Origin: Comamonas sp. lk
Lineage (GTDB): Bacteria > Pseudomonadota > Gammaproteobacteria > Burkholderiales > Burkholderiaceae_C
NCBI GenBank assembly: GCA_945898105.1
Contig: CAMDHL010000045.1
Location: 1 to 11,711 of the forward strand
DNA length: 11,711 nt
Reading direction: 5' to 3'
How positions within the stretch are numbered: position 1 is the first letter of the stretch; each line of letters opens with the position of its first letter. A program made the position numbers and the translations under genes. Of this stretch, positions 1 to 8,949 are shown piece by piece. The notes beneath the pieces were generated by a model that was not told the DNA's origin, did no database searches, and worked only from the letters and a program-made list of their open reading frames with translations.

Positions 1-1376
1 CTGCGTTTTTCGGCTTCGGGCAATGCGCTGTAGTTCGGGTGCACACGCGCTACGCGCAGCAGTTCGGCCACCACTTCTTCGTGCTTATCCGAGCTTTGGC
101 GCAAGTCCACCGTAGCCAGGTGAAAGCCGAAGACTTCGACGGCGCGAATCAGCGGGTGCAGGCGCTGAGCGCTCAAGGCGCCGGCGTGGTTGGTTAGCAG
201 CGAGGCTTCGATGGTGCGCAGGTCCTGCACAAACTCTTGGGGCTGGGTGTAAGCGCTTTGCGGGACGACAGGATGGCGTGTGGCCTCAGTGCCGGTCAGC
301 TGTTGCAAAGTCGCAGCCAGTCGGGCGTAGATACCGATGAGCGCGCGGCGGTAGGGCTCGTCACGACGGTGCGGGTTTTGGTCCGGGCTGTGCTCGGCCA
401 ACGTTTGCATGTCCTGGCTGCATTGCGTCAGGCTGGCGGATAGCGACAACTCACCACCCAGGTTGTGCACTTCGTTCAGGTAGTGCAGCAGGGCCACTTC
501 GCTCTGACGGCGCAGCGCGTAGTCCAGGGTTTGGGCGCTCACATTGGGGTTGCCGTCGCGGTCTCCGCCAATCCATTGACCCATGCGTAAAAAGGTGTGC
601 GGCACTGGCTGACCCAACATCTGTTCCATGTTCGCATAGAGCTTGGGGATTTCGCGCAGGAACGTGGTTTCGTAATAGCTCAGCGCGTTTTCGATTTCAT
701 CGGCCACGCTCAACTTGCTGTAACGCAGCAAACGCGTTTGCCAAAGCTGGATTACGCGGGCGCGCATCTGGGCTTCGTTGGAGGCCAGTTCACGCAAGGT
801 TGGTGCGTCCGTATGGCCGCTGGCGTCGGTACCCAGGCGTTTCATATCATCGCGGGCGGCCAGCAATTGGGCGATGGCGCGCTCGGCGTCCAAAATACTC
901 TTGCGCTGTACTTCGGTTGGGTGGGCGGTTAAGACTGGCGAGATAAAGCTTTGCGCCAGACTCTGCGCCACGGCTTTGGTACCTATGCCGCCTTCGCGCA
1001 AGCGGGCTAGCGCTACTTCCAGGCTACCTTCCTGCACATCACCCGCGCGCTCATGCAAGGCGTGGCGACGGATTTGGTGGCGGTCTTCGGCCAAATTGGC
1101 CAGGTGACTGAAGTAAGTGAAGGCGCGGATGACGCTCACGGTCTGAGCCGCCCCCAGACCCTTAAGTAGTTTTTTCAGGGCCTTGTCCGCCGCATGGTCA
1201 GCGTCGCGCCTAAAGGCTACGGACAAGCGGCGCACTTGCTCGACCAACTCGAAGGCCTGAACGCCATCGTGTTCGCGAATTACGTCGCCCAGAATGCGCC
1301 CGAGCAGGCGGATGTCCTCAACCAGAGGGCGTTCGTTGTCTTTGCGCTGGCTAGTAGTCTTGGGTTTTATAGGCAT
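1..1376 (-). CDS. ppc: phosphoenolpyruvate carboxylase, N-terminal half (partial at window edge)
   Basis: Carboxylates phosphoenolpyruvate with bicarbonate to oxaloacetate, the anaplerotic supply to the TCA cycle; cytoplasmic. Reading the minus strand from the ATG at 1376-1374 gives 458 complete codons before the window ends, about half the family's usual 880-950 residues. Visible family signatures are TAHPTE at residues 150-155 with the catalytic His152, GGDRDGNP at 270-277, and [10 protein letters not shown] at 424-433. The N-terminus ([18 protein letters not shown]) is also typical. The ATG was chosen because no other ATG lies in frame just upstream and family similarity begins soon after it; no clear Shine-Dalgarno sequence is seen. 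It is divergent from hemC across 186 bp. The C-terminal half, with the rest of the active site, lies outside the window, so intactness cannot be judged. Confidence 0.97.
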   Translation of the reverse strand, partial: MPIKPKTTSQRKDNERPLVEDIRLLGRILGDVIREHDGVQAFELVEQVRRLSVAFRRDADHAADKALKKLLKGLGAAQTVSVIRAFTYFSHLANLAEDRHQIRRHALHERAGDVQEGSLEVALARLREGGIGTKAVAQSLAQSFISPVLTAHPTEVQRKSILDAERAIAQLLAARDDMKRLGTDASGHTDAPTLRELASNEAQMRARVIQLWQTRLLRYSKLSVADEIENALSYYETTFLREIPKLYANMEQMLGQPVPHTFLRMGQWIGGDRDGNPNVSAQTLDYALRRQSEVALLHYLNEVHNLGGELSLSASLTQCSQDMQTLAEHSPDQNPHRRDEPYRRALIGIYARLAATLQQLTGTEATRHPVVPQSAYTQPQEFVQDLRTIEASLLTNHAGALSAQRLHPLIRAVEVFGFHLATVDLRQSSDKHEEVVAELLRVARVHPNYSALPEAEKR

Positions 1377-1562
1377 ACGGCTATGTCGGTGGCGAAAGAT
1401 TTGGGCTCGGCTGATGGCCGCGCGTGCGTATGGAAAAGCGGTTTTTCTGACGACTGGCCGACACCCACTTGAGTTGGCCTTGCCAGGCTAAGTTTGCCGC
1501 AGCGCATGCTAGCATTCCATACGGCACTTGCCGCACACTTTGATTACCAATAGGTTACGACT
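1377..1562. promoter_or_regulatory. ppc / hemC divergent intergenic region
   Basis: This 186-bp gap separates two outward-facing genes and must hold promoters for both, but I see no convincing -35/-10 pair on either strand. It contains a perfect 10-bp palindrome, ATGCTAGCAT (1506-1515), and an inverted repeat CGGCA-CT-TGCCG (1522-1533), both 30-60 bp upstream of the hemC start. They are possible operator sites; no known regulator motif is recognised. Confidence 0.4.
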
Positions 1563-2474
1563 TTGCATCACTTTACTATTGCCACGCGCGAGAGCCGCTT
1601 AGCCCTTTGGCAGGCCGAACACGTACAAGCGCTTTTGCAGGCCCAAGGCCACCAAATTAGCCTTCTAGGCATGACCACCAAGGGGGACCAGATTTTGGAT
1701 CGCTCTTTGAGTAAGGTAGGCGGTAAAGGTTTGTTTGTTAAAGAGTTGGAAACCGCGCTGGAAGAAGGACGCGCCGACTTGGCCGTGCATTCGCTCAAAG
1801 ACGTGCCCATGGAGTTGCCGCCCGGCTTTGCGCTGGCCTGCGTGATGGAGCGCGAAGACCCGCGCGATGCCTGGGTTTCCAATACCTACCCTACTGTTGA
1901 CGCATTGCCGCAAGGCGCTGTAGTCGGCACCTCTAGCCTGCGGCGTGTAGCCTTGCTCCGCGCCATCCGCCCTGACCTGAAAATTGAGCCCTTGCGCGGC
2001 AACCTGGATACCCGCTTGCGCAAACTGGACGAAGGCCTGTACGACGGGATCATCTTGGCTGCCGCAGGCCTCAAGCGCCTGGGCTTGGCATCGCGCATTG
2101 CGCAGGTGTTTGAGCCAACCTATATGCTGCCAGCAGCGGGGCAGGGCGCGCTGGGTATTGAGATTCCCAGTGGCCGCGAGGATGTGGCGCAGGCACTATC
2201 GCATTTGCTGCACATGCCCACTTTCCTGGCGGTGTCTGCCGAGCGCATGGTCAGCCGTTTGATGGGTGGCAGTTGCTCAATGCCTTTGGCCGCGCATGCG
2301 ACTTTTTCTGGCGACAGTTTGGAGCTTCACGCCGCCTGGGGAGACCCTGAGGGGGTGCAGCCACTGGTGCAAGTGAATGGCAAGGCCGCTGTGCATACGC
2401 TGATGCAAGCCGAAGCACTGGGTACGCAGGTGGCACAGGCGCTGCAGGCCGGTGTGGCCCGGCAGACGCACTGA
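1563..2474 (+). CDS. hemC: porphobilinogen deaminase (hydroxymethylbilane synthase)
   Basis: Polymerises four porphobilinogen molecules into hydroxymethylbilane in the cytoplasm, the step before HemD. The protein has 303 residues (E. coli HemC 313). Visible motifs are the N-terminal [15 protein letters not shown] (5-19), KGLFVKELE (55-63), HSLKDVP (76-82) with the catalytic Asp80, GTSSLRR (122-128), RGNLDTRL (145-152), and GGSC (235-238), whose Cys238 is the expected attachment site of the dipyrromethane cofactor. The start must be TTG at 1563: an in-frame TAG sits at 1551-1553, no other start codon lies between, and the next in-frame ATG (residue 37) would remove conserved N-terminal sequence. 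It is the first gene of the hemCDXY operon, and its TGA shares one base with the hemD ATG. Confidence 0.97.
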   Translation: MHHFTIATRESRLALWQAEHVQALLQAQGHQISLLGMTTKGDQILDRSLSKVGGKGLFVKELETALEEGRADLAVHSLKDVPMELPPGFALACVMEREDPRDAWVSNTYPTVDALPQGAVVGTSSLRRVALLRAIRPDLKIEPLRGNLDTRLRKLDEGLYDGIILAAAGLKRLGLASRIAQVFEPTYMLPAAGQGALGIEIPSGREDVAQALSHLLHMPTFLAVSAERMVSRLMGGSCSMPLAAHATFSGDSLELHAAWGDPEGVQPLVQVNGKAAVHTLMQAEALGTQVAQALQAGVARQTH

Positions 2475-3301
2475 TGGCGGCCCACGCACTGCGCGCTATC
2501 GTCACCCGCCCCGGCCAGGAAGCGGACGCCTGGGTAGCGCAGATTCAACAACACGGCTTAGCCGCGCTGGCTTTTCCGATGATCGAGATTGTGGCTGTGC
2601 CCGACCGGGCACCGCTGCTTCAGGCCTGGAAGGATTTAGCCAAGTACGACGCATTGATGTTTGTCAGCAGCAACGCGGCCAGCCATTTCTTTGCGGCCCG
2701 CCCTGCCGATGGATTGGCCTTATGGCAAGCGCCAGGCGCGGCCCCGCGCGCCTGGGTTACCGGGCCTGGTAGCCGCGCGGCTTTGATAGCCCAAGGCGTA
2801 CACCCAACGCGTATTGATATGCCCGCGCCTACAGCGCAAAGCCTGGACTCCGAGGCTTTGTGGTTACAGGTTGAGTCGCAAATTCGGGCCGGTACGCGCA
2901 TATTGATCGTGCGCGGCGATAAGGCATCGGAGGCCGCCGACGCATCTGCCGCCGCCAGCGCGACTGGGCAAGGACGCGACTGGCTGGCGGTGCAGTTGCA
3001 AGGCCGTGGCGCGCTAGTGGACTATGTGGTGGCCTATGCACGCAGGCCGCCGCAGTGGACCGAGGCACAGCGCGCCATCGCCCTGCAGTCACTTCACGGC
3101 AATGACGTCTGGGTGTGGAGCAGCGCCGAGGCCTTGGGCAATTTACTGGCTGCCTTTCCGGGACAAAGTTGGGCAGGTGCTAAGGCGGTGGCAACACACA
3201 GTCGCATTGCGCAAGCGGCGCGCTTGGCCGGTTTTGGCAAAGTGGCGCTGGCGCGACCGGGTCTTGCGGCGCTGTGTGCGTCGATAGAATCCTTGGCATG
3301 A
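2474..3301 (+). CDS. hemD: uroporphyrinogen-III synthase
   Basis: Cyclises hydroxymethylbilane with inversion of ring D to uroporphyrinogen III, the branch point to haem, sirohaem and cobalamin; cytoplasmic. The protein has 275 residues, slightly longer than E. coli HemD (246). The family is poorly conserved, but the two-domain pattern is visible: VTRPGQEADAW (10-20), FVSSNA (63-68), VTGPGS (95-100), LIVRGD (144-149), and GRDWLAVQLQGRGALVDYV (167-185). The ATG overlaps the hemC stop by one base (TGATG), and no Shine-Dalgarno sequence precedes it, so translation is probably coupled to hemC. Its TGA lies within the ATGA that starts hemX. An Ala/Ser-rich insert at about 151-165 just before the second-domain motif is probably a loop extension. 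Confidence 0.93.
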   Translation: MAAHALRAIVTRPGQEADAWVAQIQQHGLAALAFPMIEIVAVPDRAPLLQAWKDLAKYDALMFVSSNAASHFFAARPADGLALWQAPGAAPRAWVTGPGSRAALIAQGVHPTRIDMPAPTAQSLDSEALWLQVESQIRAGTRILIVRGDKASEAADASAAASATGQGRDWLAVQLQGRGALVDYVVAYARRPPQWTEAQRAIALQSLHGNDVWVWSSAEALGNLLAAFPGQSWAGAKAVATHSRIAQAARLAGFGKVALARPGLAALCASIESLA

Positions 3302-4347
3302 ACAGCGCCGCCGACGAAGTTTCCCCACCGCAAGCTTCAGCGCCTACTTCACCTGGCTTGGAGTCCGCCGCTAGACCTGCGTGGTGGCTGTACCTGAGCG
3401 CAGTCGTCGCCGTTTTTGCGCTAGGGGCTAGCGTGTTGCTTTGGCAAAAAGTGCAAGCGATGCAGGAAAATCTGGCGCGCCAAAGTGCGGATGCCGTGGG
3501 GCAAAGCACCGACGCCAAAACCAGTGCCCACCAAGCGCGTGATTTGGCGATGGAGACGGCCGCCAAGCTAGCCGTTACCGACGCGAAACTCACGGAAGTA
3601 GCCCTGCAACGCGCACAGGTGGAAGAACTGATTCAAAGCCTCTCGCGTTCGCGCGATGAAAACTTGGTGGTCGATATTGAAGCCGCTGTGCGGCTGGCCC
3701 AACAACAAGCGCAACTGACAGGCAGCATTGAACCGCTAGTCTCTGCACTCAAGATGGCCGATGTGCGACTTGGCCGCGCCGCTCAGCCTCGCCTGGCACC
3801 GCTGCAACGCGCGATAGCCCACGACATTGCGCGCGTACAAAACACGCCGCTGTCAGACACACCCGCCTTGCTGCTGCAACTGGACGAATTGGTTTTGTTG
3901 GCCGATGAGCTGCAAATTGCCAACGCAGTTGGCGCAACGGCCCCAGCCGATACCTTGGCGCGCAAGCCGCAGGAAGCAGTGGGCGAATGGTGGTTGCGCG
4001 TGCTGGCAGCGTTGCGCGAAGAAGCTAAGAGCTTGGTGCGTGTGAGCAAAATCACCGAACCTGAAGCGGCCTTGCTGTCCCCCGAACAATCCTTTTTTGT
4101 GCGGGAAAACTTTAAGCTGCGCATTCTCAATGCACGCCTGGGCCTGATGGCGCGCCAGGTCGGCCCGGCGCGCGCCGATGTGGCCACAGCGGCAGAAAGC
4201 CTGACGCGCTACTTTGCGCCGCAGTCGCGCAAGACACAAACGGCTACCGCGCTATTACAGCAGGTGCAAACCAAAATGCGCACGCTGGAAGTGCCCCGGG
4301 TGGACGAGACGCTGGCGGCCCTGTCCACGGCGGCAGCGGGGCGCTGA
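3298..4347 (+). CDS. hemX: HemX-like membrane-anchored protein of the haem operon
   Basis: The protein has 349 residues from the ATG at 3298. This start forms a four-base ATGA overlap with the hemD stop and was preferred over an in-frame GTG at 3274 that would extend into hemD by eight codons. A Pro/Ser/Ala-rich cytoplasmic N-terminus (1-26) is followed by one transmembrane helix (about 29-49, WWLYLSAVVAVFALGASVLLW). An Ala/Gln-rich probable coiled coil follows (about 52-120), then a helical domain presumably in the periplasm. HemX proteins are often labelled uroporphyrin-III C-methyltransferase. I see no SAM-binding methyltransferase motifs here, so that name is probably inherited annotation and the true function is unknown. 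Position between hemD and hemY points to a scaffold or accessory role in tetrapyrrole synthesis (inference). Confidence 0.9.
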   Translation: MNSAADEVSPPQASAPTSPGLESAARPAWWLYLSAVVAVFALGASVLLWQKVQAMQENLARQSADAVGQSTDAKTSAHQARDLAMETAAKLAVTDAKLTEVALQRAQVEELIQSLSRSRDENLVVDIEAAVRLAQQQAQLTGSIEPLVSALKMADVRLGRAAQPRLAPLQRAIAHDIARVQNTPLSDTPALLLQLDELVLLADELQIANAVGATAPADTLARKPQEAVGEWWLRVLAALREEAKSLVRVSKITEPEAALLSPEQSFFVRENFKLRILNARLGLMARQVGPARADVATAAESLTRYFAPQSRKTQTATALLQQVQTKMRTLEVPRVDETLAALSTAAAGR

Positions 4348-4348
4348 G

Positions 4349-5584
4349 GTGGTACGCGCAGTTTTGTGGCTGCTGGCATTGTTCGGCGTAGCCGTTGGTG
4401 CAGCGCTGTTTGCCGCCGGAAATCCGGGTACCGTAACTTTGTTCTGGCCGCCTTACCGGGTGGACTTGTCGCTTAATTTAGTCCTGTTGGTGTTGCTGGC
4501 CCTGTTTGTGGTGCTGCACCTTGCGCTGGGCGCATTGGACGCTTTCGCTGGTATTCCGGGGCAGGCGCGGCGTTGGCGCTTACAGCAAAAAGAACGCTTG
4601 GTGCAAACCGCCTTGGTTGATGCACTGGTGCATTTGGTAGCCGGCCGCTTTGTGCGCGCTCGCAAGGCCGCTGAATACGCTGTTGCCATGCACACGCGTG
4701 CTGATGCGCAGGATGAATCGCATGGGCGCAGTCTGCGCTTGCAGGCCATGTTGCATTTGATTGCTGCTGAAAGCGCTCATGCCTTACAAGACCAAACCCT
4801 GCGAGATAAGCATTTCCTGCAGGCTACGGAGCTATTGGATATTCCTGAGGTCAGTGGCACGCAGGAGGGCTTTTTTATGCGCGCGGCGCGCTGGGCCTTG
4901 GACGACCACGACGCACCCGCCGCGGCGCAGTGGTTGGAGCGACTGCCGCAAGGTGCTGCACGCCGCACCGTGGCGCTGCGCTTGCGTTTCAGAGTGGCAC
5001 GTATGCAAGGCGAAAACGCGGTCGCATTGGAAACAGTGCGCTTGCTTGTCAAACACCGTGCAATTGCTGAGAGCAGTGGTGCCAGCATTTCCCAGGCGTT
5101 GGCGTTGGAGCTTTTGCTCGCGGGCCAAGATACCAGCCAGATTTTGGCGGCTTGGGATTTTCTGGACGAGGACGAATGCACATTGCCCGATGTGGCACTG
5201 GGGATGGCCAAGCATTGGCTCGCCAAAGGCGGCGACGCGGCACAGTCGCGCCAATGGTTGCTGCCGGTTTGGGAACGTATGTTGCAGGACCCCAAGGCCT
5301 TAAGCCCTTCCCAGCGCTTGCGCTTGGTGCGGGCCTTGGAGGCGGGTTTGCTGGCCCAGCATGAAGCGCCGGATACCAAATGGGTCTCGCGCATTGAGGC
5401 CGCCCAGCGGGCCCAGGCGCGCGATCCGCTGCTGCAGTACCTAGCTGCCGTGATGTGTGTGCGTCTAAGTTTATGGGGCAAGGCTCAGCATTTACTGCGC
5501 CAATGCATAGCGACCAGCGCCGATCCAGAGATCAAAGGCGATGCACAGCGGATGCTTGAGTCGTTGACACAGCGTAAAGATTGA
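4349..5584 (+). CDS. hemY: HemY-like membrane protein, TPR-type, haem operon
   Basis: The protein has 411 residues from a GTG start at 4349, one base after the hemX stop. The start was chosen because family members begin with a short sequence resembling MVRAVLWLLALF; longer readings in this frame run back through hemX. A GGGG run at 4338-4341 could serve as the ribosome binding site. Two transmembrane helices are visible (about 4-23 and 41-62), separated by the family segment GTVTLFWPPYRVDLS (27-41). The rest is a soluble alpha-helical domain with TPR-like helix pairs (for example KAAEYAV, AAQWLERLP). This is the proteobacterial HemY_N family found beside hemX. It is not the Gram-positive protoporphyrinogen oxidase that shares the name. 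Its biochemical role is not established; an assembly role in haem synthesis is inferred from the operon. Confidence 0.92.
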   Translation: MVRAVLWLLALFGVAVGAALFAAGNPGTVTLFWPPYRVDLSLNLVLLVLLALFVVLHLALGALDAFAGIPGQARRWRLQQKERLVQTALVDALVHLVAGRFVRARKAAEYAVAMHTRADAQDESHGRSLRLQAMLHLIAAESAHALQDQTLRDKHFLQATELLDIPEVSGTQEGFFMRAARWALDDHDAPAAAQWLERLPQGAARRTVALRLRFRVARMQGENAVALETVRLLVKHRAIAESSGASISQALALELLLAGQDTSQILAAWDFLDEDECTLPDVALGMAKHWLAKGGDAAQSRQWLLPVWERMLQDPKALSPSQRLRLVRALEAGLLAQHEAPDTKWVSRIEAAQRAQARDPLLQYLAAVMCVRLSLWGKAQHLLRQCIATSADPEIKGDAQRMLESLTQRKD

Positions 5585-5612
5585 TCGACTCGCGCGGTAG
5601 CCGAGCAATCAT

Positions 5613-5634
5613 GGTGCCATTTTTTAGTGGCGCC
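5613..5634 (+). other. hairpin 29 bases after hemY stop
   Basis: GGTGCCA (5613-5619) pairs with TGGCGCC (5628-5634) around a T-rich loop. Position 5615 with 5632 forms a G-U wobble in plus-strand RNA but an A-C mismatch on the other strand, so the structure fits the hemY transcript. No U-tract follows, so it is not a canonical intrinsic terminator. It may protect the mRNA 3' end or act in Rho-dependent termination. Confidence 0.35.
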
Positions 5635-5821
5635 CAACTGAACTGCCTCGACAAGTCAGTGCAGAAAAAGCCCACGTCACTGCGCGGTGTGACGGCAACG
5701 CGTCGGCCCTTGCATTAATCTAGTGAGGTTTTTACATGGCATCTGGCCTTGCAAAGACGCGCTGTGGCGTGCTATGACGCAAAGACTTGAGCGTAGTTTG
5801 GCGCGGTCTTACCAAGCAAAA

Positions 5822-5847
5822 ATAAAGGGCACTCATGTGCCCTTTAT
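5822..5847 (-). terminator. intrinsic terminator of rne
   Basis: A perfect 11-bp stem (ATAAAGGGCAC with GTGCCCTTTAT) closes a four-base loop. Read on the minus strand, the stem ends in TTTAT followed by TTTTGC, giving the U-rich tail of a Rho-independent terminator. It lies 35 bases beyond the rne stop codon. On the plus strand the stem is followed by CCGTTGC, so termination of hemY transcripts from the other side would be weaker. Confidence 0.88.
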
Positions 5848-5882
5848 CCGTTGCAGCAACTTAGGCTGCTACCCAATTCGCT

Positions 5883-8800
5883 TTAGGCGGTAGGTAACTG
5901 CATCTGGCCTAAGTCACGCTTGGTTTCCACCAAAACCAGCGGTGCATCTTCAAGCACCACGGGTGCAGGGCGCTGGCGCGGCACATGAACCGGAGCAGGC
6001 TCCGCGGCAATAGCCGCTTGCACTGCCGCGATTTTTTGCGGGTCTGAGTTCACCCATTGCAAGCCTGAACTTTGCGCCACCGAAACCAGGTTTTCGACTG
6101 GCAATTCAAAGGCACTGACTGCTGGCATAGCAGGTGCAGCCTGCGCTGCGGGCGCCGGAGTCGCCGGTGCTGCGCTGAACACTGGCGCTGCGGCCTGCGG
6201 GGTTGCCTCGCTCTGCGCTGCCGCTTGTGGGGCCGCCTCGGCCTGTACCGCAGGGTGTGTTGCCCCGTCGGCTTGCGCCGCCATAGGTGCCGGCGCCGCG
6301 GTGGGCGCTAATACCGCATGGCTGTCCTGGGTTGATTCCTGCGTGCTCGCCGCTACGGGAACGGCTTGCGTGAAATACGAACGCACCGGGGCGTCGCCGT
6401 CCTCGCTTGCACGCTCGGGTTGGCGCATCTGGAAGTTGCTTGGCGCTTGCTCTTCCTGGTTTTCCGAAACCGCATCACGCCCGTTACGCGGGCCACGCTC
6501 GCGGCCATAGCGGTCGCGTGAGCGGCGGCCATTGCTGTCGCGGTTATCTGCGCCTTCGCTTGCACCGCCTTCAGCATTTGCCTGTCCATTGGCTTCGTCC
6601 TGGCCGTGCGCCGCAGGAATCGGGTTGCCCGCTTCGTCTAAACGCGGGCCTCGGTCATTGCGACGGCCCCGGCCTCCACGGCTGCGTCCGCCTTCGCGGC
6701 CTTCACGCGGTTCGCGCGGGGCGCCGTCATTGCCATTGCCTTCCGCTTGCGCAGCTTGGTCGCCACCACGATCAGCCTGGCGTTCTGCATTCTCAGGGCG
6801 CTCCGTGCGCTCGCCGCGCTCACCACGGTCGCTGTTGCGTCCACCGCGTCCGCCGCGTGCGGGACGCGGGTTCTCGGTCCCATTGGCGTCCACGCCGATG
6901 GCCTGGGCGTTTTCGCCCGCTGCCATTGGTTTTCCTTCGGCATCGAAACGCTCACGCTGGCTGCCGCGTTCGCCGCCACGTCCACCGCGACCGCCACGGC
7001 TATTGCGTCCTTCGCCGCGACCTTCACTACGTCCTTCACTGCGTCCTTCACTGCGTCCGTCGGCGCGGGCCTCGCCACGGCCTTCGCCGCGCGCGCCACG
7101 TCCCTGGCCGTCGCGATTGCCATCACGCGGGGGGCGGCCATCGCGCCGCTCTTCAACTTTTTGCACGGCGGGTTTACTGTCTGTCGGTGCTGCTGGTGCC
7201 GCAGAGAAAAGGCTCTTGACCCAGGAGAAAAAGCCTTGTTGGGCTGGTGGTGCAGCAGGCGCAGGGGCCGCAGGGGTTGCGCGGGCAGGCGCTGCTGGCT
7301 TGGGCGCAGCTTCAGCGCGCGGCGCCGCCTGGGGCGCTGGCGCGTCTGGCAATACGCCTTTGATCACTGGAGTTTGCTTATTCGTCGGCTCTTGTGAGCG
7401 GCGCGTTACGGAGGTCGGGTCCTCGACGGTGTCGGCCATCTTGTAGCTTGCTTCGATGTGGTCAAGGCGCGGGTCGTCGTGCTTCAAGCGCTCAAGCTTG
7501 TAATTGGGCGTTTCCAGCGTTTTGTTGGGCACCATCAGCACGTTGATACGTTGCTTGAGTTCGATTTTGGCGATCTCAGTACGCTTTTCATTGAGCAGGA
7601 AAGAGGCTACTTCAACCGGCACTTGGCATAGAACGGACGCCGTGTTGTCTTTGAGGGACTCCTCCTGGATGATGCGCAAAATTTGCAGCGCGCTGGACTC
7701 GGTATCGCGGATATGGCCGGAACCGCCGCAGCGCGGGCAGGGGATGGAGGCACCTTCGGAGAGGGCCGGACGCAGGCGCTGGCGGCTCATTTCCATCAGG
7801 CCGAATTTGCTAATCGTGCCGAACTGCACGCGGGCGCGGTCTTGGCGCAATGCATCGCGCAAGCGGCTTTCCACTTCGCGGCGGTTGCGGCTTTCTTCCA
7901 TGTCGATAAAGTCGATCACGATCAGGCCGCCTAAGTCGCGCAAACGCATCTGGCGAGCTACTTCGTCGGCGGCTTCCAGGTTGGTGCGGGTGGCGGTTTC
8001 TTCGATGTCGCCGCCTTTGATAGCGCGCGCCGAGTTCACGTCCACGCTGACCAGCGCTTCTGTGTGGTCGATCACGATGGCGCCGCCGCTGGGCAGTTGC
8101 ACGGTGCGGGCGTAGGCCGATTCGATTTGGTGTTCAATTTGGAAGCGGCTGAACAAGGGCGCATCGTCGCGGTAGCGTTTTACGCGCGCCGCATGCTCGG
8201 GCATGACGTGGGCCATGAACTGCTGGGCTTGTTCATAGACGTCGTCTGTGTCGATCAGGATGTCGCCGATGTCATGGTTGAAGTAATCGCGGATGGCGCG
8301 GATGACCAGGCTGGACTCCTGGTAAATCAGGAAGGCGCCTTTGCCGCTTTTTGCTGCGCCGTCGATGGCGTTCCAGAGCTTGAGTAGGTAGTTCAAGTCC
8401 CATTGCAATTCGGGCGCGCTGCGGCCAATGCCTGCGGTGCGGGCGATGATGCTCATGCCATTGGGGTATTCGAGTTGGTCTAGCGCCTCTTTCAGGTCCG
8501 AACGATCCTCTCCCTCGATGCGCCGGCTGACGCCACCACCACGCGGGTTGTTAGGCATCAGCACCACATAGCGACCGGCCAAGGAGACATAGGTTGTCAG
8601 GGCCGCGCCTTTATTGCCGCGCTCCTCTTTTTCCACCTGGACCAGAAGCTCCTGGCCTTCGCGGATCACGTCCTGAATGCGCGCTTGGCTGACCGAAACG
8701 CCTTCTTTAAAGTACTGACGCGAGATTTCCTTGAACGGCAGAAAGCCGTGGCGGTCTTCGCCGTAGTCCACAAAACAGGCTTCGAGCGAGGGCTCGACCC

Positions 8801-8942
8801 GTGTCACGACCGCTTTGTAAATATTGCCCTTGCGCTGTTCGCGCCCTTCAATCTCGATTTCGTAGTCGAGTAATTTTTGTCCATCCACAATCGCCAGGCG
8901 TCGTTCTTCTGCCTGAGTTGCATTAATAAGCATCCGTTTCAT
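5883..8942 (-). CDS. rne: ribonuclease E
   Basis: Endoribonuclease that starts mRNA decay and processes rRNA and tRNA, and scaffolds the degradosome at the inner membrane. The protein has 1019 residues from the ATG at 8942; a TTG five codons upstream is less likely because AAGGA lies seven bases before this ATG. The start [10 protein letters not shown] matches E. coli. The catalytic half has the S1-type segment [12 protein letters not shown], Mg-binding Asp301 (VDVNSAR) and Asp344 (IDFIDM), and zinc-link Cys402 and Cys405 (CPRC). These sit two residues from their E. coli positions. About 568-582, [15 protein letters not shown] resembles the membrane-binding segment A. Next come an Arg/Gly-rich region (about 600-815), an Ala/Pro-rich linker, and a distinct tail over about the last 70 residues ending [18 protein letters not shown]. 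Degradosome partner sites cannot be assigned from this sequence alone. Confidence 0.97.
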   Translation of the reverse strand: MKRMLINATQAEERRLAIVDGQKLLDYEIEIEGREQRKGNIYKAVVTRVEPSLEACFVDYGEDRHGFLPFKEISRQYFKEGVSVSQARIQDVIREGQELLVQVEKEERGNKGAALTTYVSLAGRYVVLMPNNPRGGGVSRRIEGEDRSDLKEALDQLEYPNGMSIIARTAGIGRSAPELQWDLNYLLKLWNAIDGAAKSGKGAFLIYQESSLVIRAIRDYFNHDIGDILIDTDDVYEQAQQFMAHVMPEHAARVKRYRDDAPLFSRFQIEHQIESAYARTVQLPSGGAIVIDHTEALVSVDVNSARAIKGGDIEETATRTNLEAADEVARQMRLRDLGGLIVIDFIDMEESRNRREVESRLRDALRQDRARVQFGTISKFGLMEMSRQRLRPALSEGASIPCPRCGGSGHIRDTESSALQILRIIQEESLKDNTASVLCQVPVEVASFLLNEKRTEIAKIELKQRINVLMVPNKTLETPNYKLERLKHDDPRLDHIEASYKMADTVEDPTSVTRRSQEPTNKQTPVIKGVLPDAPAPQAAPRAEAAPKPAAPARATPAAPAPAAPPAQQGFFSWVKSLFSAAPAAPTDSKPAVQKVEERRDGRPPRDGNRDGQGRGARGEGRGEARADGRSEGRSEGRSEGRGEGRNSRGGRGGRGGERGSQRERFDAEGKPMAAGENAQAIGVDANGTENPRPARGGRGGRNSDRGERGERTERPENAERQADRGGDQAAQAEGNGNDGAPREPREGREGGRSRGGRGRRNDRGPRLDEAGNPIPAAHGQDEANGQANAEGGASEGADNRDSNGRRSRDRYGRERGPRNGRDAVSENQEEQAPSNFQMRQPERASEDGDAPVRSYFTQAVPVAASTQESTQDSHAVLAPTAAPAPMAAQADGATHPAVQAEAAPQAAAQSEATPQAAAPVFSAAPATPAPAAQAAPAMPAVSAFELPVENLVSVAQSSGLQWVNSDPQKIAAVQAAIAAEPAPVHVPRQRPAPVVLEDAPLVLVETKRDLGQMQLPTA
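7022..7057. repeat. 12-bp tandem repeat, three copies, inside rne
   Basis: Three consecutive 12-bp units (consensus CTTCACTGCGTC on the plus strand) differ at a single base in the first copy. Read on the minus strand they encode repeated Ser-Glu-Gly-Arg in the Arg/Gly-rich part of RNase E. The units are in frame, so copy-number change would lengthen or shorten the protein without a frameshift. Confidence 0.85.
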
Positions 8943-8949
8943 GCTGTCG

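Larger units (their letters stand above)
5585..5882. other. convergent intergenic region hemY / rne
   Basis: This 298-bp stretch lies between the 3' ends of hemY and rne. It holds the rne terminator (5822-5847), a hairpin close behind hemY (5613-5634), and a weaker perfect stem CGTCAC/GTGACG (5675-5680 with 5689-5694, 8-base loop). No U-run follows either hemY-side hairpin. No plausible gene or tRNA is seen; the remaining bases look featureless. Confidence 0.6.

Noticed and set aside
3274..3297. GTG at 3274 as start of hemX
   Set aside because: The ATG at 3298 forms the usual ATGA overlap with the hemD stop, and the extra eight residues merely duplicate hemD coding sequence in another frame.
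4777..5481. 234-codon minus-strand frame opposite hemY
   Set aside because: Composition is that of antisense GC-rich coding DNA, no family resemblance, and hemY on the other strand is clearly coding.
5736..5777. 13-codon frame in the hemY-rne gap preceded by GAGG
   Set aside because: Too short to judge, no conservation information, and the ribosome-site match is weak.
6407..7446. Long plus-strand open frames (for example 6407-7219 and 6532-7446) opposite the rne C-terminal region
   Set aside because: They are mirror images of the Arg/Gly/Ala-rich rne codons: low-complexity Arg, Ser, Pro and Ala strings with no recognisable domain or ribosome binding site, while the rne frame is intact and recognisable.
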